DNA from: Nemertoderma westbladi
Lineage: Eukaryota > Xenacoelomorpha > Nemertodermatida > Nemertodermatidae
Direction of reading: 5' to 3'
DNA: 39,465 bases
Assembly: GCA_032718475.1 (NCBI GenBank)
Contig: JAUCBJ010004078.1
Location: 1-39,465 of the forward strand
This document shows positions 20,081 to 28,316 of this stretch, in pieces. A program made the translations under genes and the position numbers. Numbering within the stretch: the stretch's first letter is position 1; the number at the start of each line of letters is the position of its first letter. The notes below the pieces were generated by a model. It was not told the origin of the DNA. It saw only the letters and a program-made list of their open reading frames with translations, and did no database searches.

Positions 20081-20421
20081 AATTAGTGGACCTAGTCAGT
20101 GGCCCCCTAGCTGCAGATAGAGGAAGTGTAAAAGTCTGTCTTTGAGTAGAATTTCTTTATTCAGCAATGATCGTAGGTCACTCCTACCAAATTTCAGATG
20201 AATCTGAGGGTTGGTTCTATAATTACAGCAACTTTTACGTTTCTGTCTGCTCGCCCCCTAGCGGCAGACATATGAACTACATAATTCTATCTTTGTGTAG
20301 AATTTGTAGAACATTTGATAGACTACATGTGTACAAAGTTTGGTTCAATTTCATCTGTGATTGGCCGACTTATTAGCATTCAAACATTTCCGGACAACAA
20401 CGACTTACGGGTCCACTAATT
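20081..20421. mobile_element. MITE-like element with 12-bp inverted ends
   Basis: AATTAGTGGACC at 20081-20092 faces GGTCCACTAATT at 20410-20421. Inside are two related stretches containing CCCCCTAGC-GCAGA and a GTAGAATTT word, suggesting internal duplication. There is no coding capacity. Part of the inverted AATTA could be target duplication. Confidence 0.4.
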
Positions 20422-20550
20422 ATAACACTTCTCTAAGGCTCACCCACTGGACTTAGTGGCTCGCCCCACATTATAAGGCAGTCTCAAAGTCAAAATAATC
20501 TAGCTCTGATTAAAGTTTTCGCTCTGCTAAATGCCTCTCTCATTGTAATC

Positions 20551-20806
20551 TTATAAATAATAATAATAATATTGGTTATTTATATAGCGCTTTTCTACGC
20601 TCGGCATACTCAAAGTGCTTTTATTATTATTGCCCCAGCAAAGCCAGGTTCCCATTTTACCACTGGGTTGGCGAAGGCACTAATGTCTAAAGTGTCTTGC
20701 CTAGGGACACAACAGTGCGAAATTTCTACAGCCTTTAGTCAGATTCGAATCTGCGCCACCAAACACTATTGTGTAAGCAGTTCAGGCGCCGTTATAACAT
20801 TATAAA
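20551..20806 (-). mobile_element. SINE-like repeat with tRNA-type B box
   Basis: On the minus strand a B-box-like GCAGATTCGAATCTG (near 20750) lies near the head. The body includes the motif TTGTGTCCCTAGGCAAGAC (near 20700), and the 3' end reads AGCGCTATATAAATAACC before an (ATT)n tail at about 20556-20573. A 7-bp repeat TTATAAA lies at both edges (20551-20557 and 20800-20806). The body motif recalls repeats widespread in marine invertebrate genomes, from memory and unverified. Confidence 0.55.
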
Positions 20807-21068
20807 CAATGTTTATTTATTTAGACTTGAAGTAAATATATTACATTGTTATAACTAATAAAGCTAATTTATTTTAATTAAGGAATCCCTTGGAAATTAG
20901 CTGCAAATCTTGAGGGGTTAACTTTGATATCGTTTGGTATATATTGATATTGTTATTACATAATGTATCTAAATGAATCTATAAAAATATATTATTTTGA
21001 TTTGCTCTGTTACGACTTTGAGCTGGAAATTAATTAATTTCAACTTAAAATTTATATTTTATGCGACA

Positions 21069-21086
21069 CCCCCCCCCCCCCCCCCC
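21069..21086 (+). repeat. Poly-C run (18 bases)
   Basis: Uninterrupted C homopolymer about 145 bases before the UXT start codon. Confidence 0.9.
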
Positions 21087-21175
21087 TCAACTGTAATTAG
21101 TATTGTAATTAATTACCTTACAACCAGCACTGCCCGTGTTGTCATTTTTTCTTGTGTTGCGGTGCATTCGTCTGT

Positions 21176-21177
21176 AG
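21176..21177 (+). promoter_or_regulatory. UXT: Candidate 3' splice acceptor upstream of UXT
   Basis: The AG follows a pyrimidine-rich tract (TTTTTTCTTGTGTTGCG then TTCGTCTGTAG) and would leave a 53-base leader before the UXT ATG. It could accept a trans-spliced leader or a cis intron. A second, weaker AG (ACTGATTTAG) ends at 21210. Confidence 0.4.
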
Positions 21178-21216
21178 GTAATATTAATTAAACTACAATA
21201 TACTGATTTAGTTTAT

Positions 21217-21246
21217 ATGATGGCTAAAAAATGGATATTAATGTAG
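21217..21246 (+). other. Short upstream ORF overlapping the UXT start
   Basis: Two consecutive ATGs at 21217 and 21220 open a nine-residue frame (MMAKKWILM) that ends at TAG 21244-21246. It overlaps the UXT ATG in a different frame. It lies downstream of both candidate acceptors, so it would be in the mature message and could dampen UXT translation. Whether it is used is unknown. Confidence 0.5.
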
Positions 21247-21662
21247 AGAAATACGAACATTTCCTAAACGAAGTTCTCAAACGGGACCTATTCGATTTGA
21301 ACAAACAAAGAGATAAAATTCACGCCGAAATAGCCGAGTACACTGAACTAGAAGATGTTGTGAGGAAATTACTCAAAGCCGACCTCAAGGGTTCTCTGAA
21401 GACTCAAGTGGACCTTGGTAGTAATTTCTACTGTGAAGCTGTAGTGGATAAACCGAACTCCCTGTTTGTTGATGTAGGTTTGGGTTGTCATCTTGAGTTA
21501 ACTCTCGCCGAAACCTTGGCTTTCCTTCCTGTGCGAATTAAATATCTCGAGCTGACGTTGACTCCGTTTACTGAGCGGATTTTGAAGCAGAAAGCGAAGA
21601 TTAAGATATTCCTCGAGGGTTTACGACAACTTCAGGGAATTTCCGGTCCGGGCGAAATTTAA
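21231..21662 (+). CDS. UXT: UXT (prefoldin-like alpha subunit, ART-27)
   Basis: UXT is an alpha-class prefoldin-like protein. It is a subunit of the R2TP/prefoldin-like (PAQosome) complex, which assembles RNA polymerases, snoRNPs and PIKK kinases, and in mammals it is also a nuclear cofactor. The 143-residue product (human about 157) shows the prefoldin alpha layout. An N-terminal helix (VEKYEHFLNEVLKRDL) comes first. A beta-hairpin region follows with VDLGSNFYCEAVV, SLFVDVGLGCHLELTL and EALAF-like text. A C-terminal coiled-coil helix ends the protein. The coding region is uninterrupted. PDRG1 follows after 48 bases in the same direction, implying one transcript. Out-of-frame ATGs overlap the start. 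Confidence 0.93.
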   Translation: MDINVEKYEHFLNEVLKRDLFDLNKQRDKIHAEIAEYTELEDVVRKLLKADLKGSLKTQVDLGSNFYCEAVVDKPNSLFVDVGLGCHLELTLAETLAFLPVRIKYLELTLTPFTERILKQKAKIKIFLEGLRQLQGISGPGEI

Positions 21663-21710
21663 ATTAAATCATTAAAACTATTATATTGAAACTTTTGTGG
21701 AGTTAATAAA
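21663..21710 (+). promoter_or_regulatory. 48-nt intercistronic region of the UXT-PDRG1 unit
   Basis: Two ATTAAA hexamers (21663-21668 and 21671-21676) follow the UXT stop. An AG at 21701-21702, after ACTTTTGTGG, lies eight bases before the PDRG1 ATG. A poly(A) signal close to an acceptor is what an operon resolved by cleavage plus spliced-leader trans-splicing needs. The pyrimidine tract is weak, and AT-rich DNA produces such hexamers by chance. There is no room for a conventional independent promoter between the genes, though one inside UXT cannot be excluded. Confidence 0.55.
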
Positions 21711-22100
21711 ATGGATAACGAGATTGATGAAGCCAAAGTTATGTCGTCTTTAGTTGAGGTTGAAAGATGTGCTGAGAAAGTTTTATTTAATAAATATAAA
21801 TTAGTGCATTTGGATAAAAGATTCAATGAAATTCGAACTGGACTCAGGAAGGCTGGCAGTTTGGATGAGGGCAGGAAGCATTGGGCCTGTCTGGGGACGA
21901 CATTCATTAAACTACCGAAGGATAATGTGGTCAATCTATTGAAAGAAGATAAAGTTGTCGTAGAGACAGAGATAGGGACCACTAGAGTTAAGTTGAGAGC
22001 TCGTATGACGGAGTTGGCTAAATTGGAGAGTCGACAAGATTTGGGTGGGTTTAACTTAAAGTCACTTTCTACTGAGGACTTGTCATTGATTAAGCCCTAA
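21711..22100 (+). CDS. PDRG1: PDRG1 (p53 and DNA damage-regulated protein 1; prefoldin-like beta subunit)
   Basis: PDRG1 is a small beta-class prefoldin-like protein and, like UXT, a subunit of the prefoldin-like module of the R2TP/PAQosome complex. The 129-residue frame (human 133) has an N-terminal helix with an E-CAEKVL-KYK pattern and a DKRFNEIRTGLR stretch. A central beta-hairpin follows (WACLGTTFIKLPKDNVVNLLKED). The C-terminal helix ends in a LKSLSTEDLSLIK tail. It shares the reading phase of UXT, but the UXT stop and 48 bases separate them, so they are two proteins. The coding region is intronless. No strong AATAAA follows, and the 35-bp tandem array begins 170 bases downstream. Confidence 0.9.
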   Translation: MDNEIDEAKVMSSLVEVERCAEKVLFNKYKLVHLDKRFNEIRTGLRKAGSLDEGRKHWACLGTTFIKLPKDNVVNLLKEDKVVVETEIGTTRVKLRARMTELAKLESRQDLGGFNLKSLSTEDLSLIKP

Positions 22101-22270
22101 CCCTAAAGTGTATCCTTAACGTTAACATTGTATATTGTGGTTAAGCACAGTGTTCGTTTTGATTGAATAGATTGATCGATTCAATCGATTGAATTGAGAT
22201 TGATTGATAATTAACATTATTTATTCGCCGAGATGGGGTCTGCGTAAATTACACTGACTGCCTCTTCGAG
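22101..22270. other. Short spacer after PDRG1
   Basis: Presumed 3' untranslated region of PDRG1. It includes a GATTGAAT/ATCGATT-rich partly palindromic stretch at about 22160-22210 and no clear poly(A) signal. Confidence 0.4.
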
Positions 22271-24635
22271 ACATAGTGTCATTATGTAACATACTAAGAG
22301 ACATGGTGTTAATATATTATGTAACATACTAAGAGAAATGGCGTTAATATATTATGTAACATACTAAGAGACATGGCGTTAATATATTATGTAACATACT
22401 ACGAGACATGGTGTTAATATATTATGTAACATACTAAGAGACATGGTGTTAATATATTATGTAACATACTAAGAGACATGGTGTTAATATATTATGTAAC
22501 ATACTAAGAGACATGGTGTTAATATATTATGTAACATACTAAGAGACATGGTGTTAATATATTATGTAACATACTAAGAGACATGGTGTTAATATATTAT
22601 GTAACATACTAAGAGACATGGTGTTAATATATTATGTAACATACTAAGAGACAAGGCGTTAATATATTATGTAACATACTAAGAGACATGGTGTTAATAT
22701 ATTATGTAACATACTAAGAGACATGGTGTTAATATATTATGTAACATACTAAGAGACATGGTGTTAATATATTATGTAACATACTAAGAGACATGGTGTT
22801 AATATATTATGTAACATACTAAGAGACATGGTGTTAATATATTATGTAACATACTAAGAGACATGGCGTTAATATATTATGTAACATACTAAGAGACATG
22901 GCGTTAATATATTATGTAACATACTAAGAGACATGGCGTTAATATATTATGTAACATACTAAGAGACATGGTGTTAATATAATATGTAACATACTAAGAG
23001 ACATGGTGTTAATATATTATGTAACATACTAAGAGACATGGCGTTAATATATTATGTAACATACTACGAGACATGGTGTTAATATATTATGTAACATACT
23101 ACGAGACATGGTGTTAATATATTATGTAACATACTAAGAGACATGGTGTTAATATATTATGTAACATACTAAGAGACATGGTGTTAATATATTATGTAAC
23201 ATACTAAGAGACATGGTGTTAATATATTATGTAACATACTAAGAGACATGGTGTTAATATATTATGTAACATACTAAGAGACATGGCGTTAATATATTAT
23301 GTAACATACTAAGAGACATGGCGTTAATATATTATGTAACATACTAAGAGACATGGCGTTAATATATTATGTAACATACTACGAGACATGGTGTTAATAT
23401 ATTATGTAACATACTAAGAGACATGGTGTTAATATATTATGTAACATACTAAGAGACATGGTGTTAATATATTATGTAACATACTAAGAGACATGGTGTT
23501 AATATATTATGTAACATACTAAGAGACATGGTGTTAATATATTATGTAACATACTAAGAGACATGGTGTTAATATATTATGTAACATACTAAGAGACATG
23601 GCGTTAATATATTATGTAACATACTAAGAGACATGGTGTTAATATATTATGTAACATACTAAGAGACATGGTGTTAATATATTATGTAACATACTAAGAG
23701 ACATGGCGTTAATATATTATGTAACATACTACGAGACATGGTGTTAATATATTATGTAACATACTAAGAGACATGGCGTTAATATATTATGTAACATACT
23801 AAGAGACATGGTGTTAATATATTATGTAACATACTAAGAGACATGGTGTTAATATATTATGTAACATACTAAGAGACATGGTGTTAATATATTATGTAAC
23901 ATACTAAGAGACATGGTGTTAATATATTATGTAACATACTAAGAGACATGGCGTTAATATATTATGTAACATACTAAGAGACATGGTGTTAATATATTAT
24001 GTAACATACTAAGAGACATGGTGTTAATATATTATGTAACATACTAAGAGACATGGCGTTAATATATTATGTAACATACTACGAGACATGGTGTTAATAT
24101 ATTATGTAACATACTAAGAGACATGGTGTTAATATATTATGTAACATACTAAGAGACATGGTGTTAATATATTATGTAACATACTAAGAGACATGGCGTT
24201 AATATATTATGTAACATACTAAGAGACATGGTGTTAATATATTATGTAACATACTAAGAGACATGGTGTTAATATATTATGTAACATACTAAGAGACATG
24301 GCGTTAATATATTATGTAACATACTACGAGACATGGTGTTAATATATTATGTAACATACTAAGAGACATGGTGTTAATATATTATGTAACATACTAAGAG
24401 ACATGGTGTTAATATATTATGTAACATACTAAGAGACATGGTGTTAATATATTATGTAACATACTAAGAGACATGGCGTTAATATATTATGTAACATACT
24501 AAGAGACATGGTGTTAATATATTATGTAACATACTAAGAGACATGGCGTTAATATATTATGTAACATACTAAGAGACATGGTGTTAATATATTATGTAAC
24601 ATACTACGAGACATGGTGTTAATATATTATGTAAC
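22271..24635 (+). repeat. 35-bp minisatellite array, about 67 units
   Basis: The unit starts ACATGGTGTTAATATATTAT and ends GTAACATACTAAGAG, 35 bases in total. Units are almost identical; the recurrent differences are GTG or GCG near the start and AAGAG or ACGAG at the end. The first unit is 30 bases and diverged. ACGAG variants at 23381, 23731 and 24081 are spaced exactly 350 bases (ten units), showing a higher-order repeat. No spacers or coding frame exist. It is extremely AT-rich, and the unit contains an imperfect palindrome around TTAATATATTA. Confidence 0.97.
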
Positions 24636-24790
24636 CTGCCACGGAACCGGGTGTTAATATTATATCAAACATTAACACCAATATTATGAAACATACTACA
24701 ACTGGACATGAGGTTAATACTATGAAACACAATACGGGAGATGGGTTTAATATTTTATGAAACATACTACGGTACATTGTGTTAACTGCT
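24636..24790 (+). repeat. Decayed edge of the 35-bp minisatellite
   Basis: Four or so diverged units remain, recognisable by GTGTTAATATTATAT, ATGAAACATACTAC and GGTTTAATATTTTATG. Their divergence contrasts with the homogeneous interior, as expected at an array edge. Confidence 0.75.
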
Positions 24791-24824
24791 TAACTCTATC
24801 TATCACGAAATATTAAGCAATTAT

Positions 24825-27762
24825 TAGGGGTAGGAGGTACAGGGTCATATTCTTGGAATCAAGGGGGTCGCCCCACATTCTATCCATTATGATCCCAGAA
24901 CTACAAAAAAATAAAAAATTTGAAAAAAAATTTCATTTTCATCAGTAGACATCATATTTAGTCTGTCGCGTCGACAAAAACTAATTTTCACCTTAGGCAT
25001 AGTGATCGGAATCATTAATATGTTGTAACAAGAGTTTGGGAGGTCGTATAAAGTTGAAAATAGTCTCATTGGAACCGCAATCGTCGGTTTACTGTTAGTG
25101 GATTAAAACATATTTATTTTTCAACAGCGAACAATTTTTCAGTAAGAGACATGTCAAAAATCGACTTTTCAACCTAGGCGCGTAGTGATCAGAAGTCATA
25201 ATATGTTGTAACAAGAGTTTGGAAGGTCGTATAAAGTTGAAAATAGTCTCATTGGAACCGCAATCGTCGGTTTACTGTTAGTGGATTAAAAAATATTTAT
25301 TTTTTTAACAGCGAACAATTTTTCAGTAAGAGACATGTCAAAAATCGACTTTTCAACCTAGGCGCGTAGTGATCAGAAGTCATAATATGTTGTAACAAGA
25401 GTTTGGAAGGTCGTATAAAGTTGAAAATAGTCTCATTGGAACCGCAATCGTCGGTTTACTGTTAGTGGATTAAAAAATATTTATTTTTTAACAGCGAACA
25501 ATTTTTCAGTAAGAGACATGTCAAAAATCGACTTTTCAACCTAGGCGCGTAGTGATCAGAAGTCATAATATGTTGTAACAAGAGTTTGGAAGGTCGCATG
25601 AAGTTGAAAATAGTCTCATTGAAACCGCAATCGTCGGTTTACTGTTAGTGGATTAAAAAATATTTATTTTTTAACAGCGAACAATTTTTCAGTAAGAGAC
25701 ATGTCAAAAATCGACTTTTCAACCTAGGCGCGTAGTGATCAGAAGTCATAATATGTTGTAACAAGAGTTTGGAAGGTCGTATGAAGTTGAAAATAGTCTC
25801 ATTGGAACCGCAATCGTCGGTTTACTGTTAGTGGATTAAATAATATTTATTTTTTAACAGCGAACAATTTTTCAGTAAGAGACATGTCAAAAATCGACTT
25901 TTCAACCTAGGCGCGTAGTGATCAGAAGTCATAATATGTTGTAACAAGAGTTTGGAAGGTCGTATGAAGTTGAAAATAGTCTCATTGGAACCGCAATCGT
26001 CGGTTTACTGTTAGTGGATTAAAAAATATTTATTTTTTAACAGCGAACAATTTTTCAGTAAGAGACATGTCAAAAATCGACTTTTCAACCTAGGCGCGTA
26101 GTGATCAGAAGTCATAATATGTTGTAACAAGAGTTTGGAAGGTCGTATGACGTTGAAAATAGTCTCATTGGAACCGCAATCGTCGGTTTACTGTTAGTGG
26201 ATTAAAAAATATTTATTTTTTAACAGCGAACAATTTTTCAGTAAGAGACATGTCAAAAATCGACTTTTCAACCTAGGCGCGTAGTGATCAGAAGTCATAA
26301 TATGTTGTAACAAGAGTTTGGAAGGTCGTATGAAGTTGAAAATAGTCTCATTGGAACCGCAATCGTCGGTTTACTGTTAGTGGATTAAAAAATATTTATT
26401 TTTTAACAGCGAACAATTTTTCAGTAAGAGACATGTCAAAAATCGACTTTTCAACCTAGGCGCGTAGTGATCAGAAGTCATAATATGTTGTAACAAGAGT
26501 TTGGAAGGTCGTATAAAGTTGAAAATAGTCTCATTGGAACCGCAATCGTCAGCTTACTGTTAGTGAATTAAAAAAATTATTTTTCCACAGCAAACAATTT
26601 TTTCAGTACAGGGTATGACACTTCCCAATTTTCTTTGTTACTTTTCACCCTACTGCCCTATGCCTATAGTGATCAGAAATCATGTTGTATACTCATCTGA
26701 ACTTGAAATAAATTCTCATTGGAACCACAAATTTACTTTTAATTTACATTTAATTAAATTATAAAATTTAAACTTAATTTACTAATAATGAGTTAAAATT
26801 TTAATAAATTTTAAATCAAATTTTTATAACATCCCTCTACTCGAAGTGTATTAAAAATTGACTCATTAACTGATCTTAGCCAAAAATCACCATCTTGAGA
26901 ACATTATAAAGCAAATTTACAAATAAAATGAAATAGTGGTGTTTGGAAGTCAGGGAGTGGAAGAAATTTCCTTCGGAATGGGGAAAATGTGCATATGGAC
27001 ATAAACTCTTTTATGAATATACGTTGCAAGACCCTCATCCCAGTTCGTCCTTCCCTCCAGCCCCCTGGAGGCTCATCATACAATATGCTCATGCCATGCT
27101 CGACGTCATCCCACAACATTAAATATATGGACTTGTCATACTGTCATAATTGGATATCATGCTTGAGCTTAATGCTTGAGTGCGCGATAGGTCTTTTTTC
27201 CATTATCATAATTCATATTGCTACCAAATTCCTTACAAAGTATATGTATTAATGTTTCATGGTTTTGAACCATAATGTGACCTGAACATATGTTCCCAAT
27301 TTCAAGCAAATCCAATGAAAATATTTTTCCAAAAATGCACCTAAGTAAACAATGATGCGCAAAGCATTTTATATAGGATCTCTCACCGCACAATTATTTT
27401 CCCCTTAAAGTCACCGTTACCTATATTTATTGAACATTAGTATTGCTGCGAAACTATTGATCAGTGGTCTTCAAAAGTGTGTTCTATACCCACTAAATCG
27501 GCAATTGCGGTTCCAATGATACGTCTTTCGAGTTCATAGGACCATTTGAACTCTATTTACATCATATTCACAATAAAACACACTATGCGTAAGGTAAAAA
27601 TGGGACATGTGACACCAAAATTAATGTCTACTGATGAAAATTAAATTTTTTTCAAAATTTTTGTGTTTTTCATAGTTCTGAGATGATAGCGGACACAATG
27701 TGGGGCGACCCCCTTGATTTCAAAGACATGACCTAAAAATTGCTATCTACCTCCTACCCCTA
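24825..27762. mobile_element. Long inverted-repeat DNA element containing a 183-bp satellite
   Basis: The ends TAGGGGTAGGAGGTA (left) and TACCTCCTACCCCTA (right) are inverted. The similarity continues inward through AATCAAGGGGGTCGCCCCAC and TTTTCATCAGTAGACAT to about 270 bp, with substitutions and small gaps. CAATTAT flanks both sides (24818-24824 and 27763-27769), a likely 7-bp target duplication. The inner part of the left arm is amplified to about nine or ten 183-bp monomers, while the right arm holds one inverted monomer-like stretch near 27480-27600. The 0.8-kb centre (26700-27450) has no credible protein, so the element is non-autonomous. The superfamily is not determined. Confidence 0.8.
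24991..26680 (+). repeat. 183-bp satellite array inside the inverted-repeat element
   Basis: A marker word (CGTAGTGATCAGAAGTC) recurs at 25181, 25365, 25548, 25731, 25914, 26097, 26280 and 26463: one interval of 184 and six of 183 bases. Diverged versions lie one monomer before (about 24998) and after (about 26663). Monomers are almost identical, each with GTTTACTGTTAGTGGATTAA, an A/T-rich run and CATGTCAAAAATCGACTTTT. No reading frame is conserved across monomers. Confidence 0.95.
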
Positions 27763-27769
27763 CAATTAT

Positions 27770-28243
27770 ATTCTGTCTATTGCCTGATTGATTATTAATT
27801 ATCCCACTGTCCAGCTAGGCTTCCAATAGCGACCTTCCCTAATTGACTTTACAAACTTAATGATTCAATTGATTTATTTTTAGAAGTTTGCCACTGAGAG
27901 TAATTGGCCTAATTGATTTCTAATAGATTTACCTCAGTGGGGGCTCATCTCCCTACCAAGGGAATCATTCAAATTTATATTTTATTCTGTTTTTGATTGG
28001 TTGAAAATTGAAAACTTTCAGTTCATTATACATAAAATACTAAATACACTCTATAACAGACAGTCGTGATTCAGTAGCCTATTATTCTTCAAAAATACCA
28101 ATTCCCATATCAGTTTAACATAAACAAACAGAAATCTAAAAATAGCTTTAATTTTTTTTAGTAAATTAATACCTGTATTTAAACGAATTTTGCACAATTT
28201 TAATTTCAAATAATTTTATTTCGTTCATTTATTTTTTTATTGC
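27770..28243. other. Spacer upstream of the four-exon gene
   Basis: AT-rich sequence with no recognisable element or TATA box. It should contain the promoter, or an upstream leader exon, of the gene at 28317. Confidence 0.4.
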
Positions 28244-28245
28244 AG
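28244..28245 (+). promoter_or_regulatory. 3' splice acceptor in the leader of the four-exon gene
   Basis: The AG ends a strong acceptor (TTTATTTTTTTATTGCAG) and leaves a 71-base leader before the ATG at 28317. It would serve either an upstream leader exon or a trans-spliced leader. Confidence 0.5.
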
Positions 28246-28316
28246 CTTTTCCGGTTATAAAATAAACTCATTTCGTAAAATCGCCTTTAAGTAAAAGTAA
28301 TTTTGGGTCTCCGGTC

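Larger units (their letters stand above)
18970..21175. other. Spacer between PDCL3 and UXT
   Basis: The first 400 bases should include the PDCL3 3' untranslated region, ending at AATAAA signals at 19332-19337 and 19347-19352. Beyond that lie a partial dispersed repeat (19437-19475), a MITE-like element (20081-20421), a SINE-like repeat (20551-20806) and a poly-C run (21069-21086). No coding region between the two genes is convincing; 19500-20080 shows nothing recognisable. Confidence 0.6.

Noticed and set aside
21231-22100. A single UXT-PDRG1 fusion protein
   Set aside because: The two frames share a phase, but a TAA stop ends UXT and each protein has full family length; two separate products are more likely than read-through.
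22094-22106. CCCTAACCCTAA telomere-like word at the PDRG1 stop codon
   Set aside because: Only two repeats, partly coding (the stop and last codon), so chance is sufficient.
22271-24635. CRISPR-like regularly spaced repeats
   Set aside because: The 35-bp units are directly tandem with no unique spacers, and the window is from an animal genome; this is a minisatellite.
26904-27393. Small overlapping frames in the centre of the 24825-27762 element
   Set aside because: All are under 90 codons, overlap on both strands and show no transposase motif.
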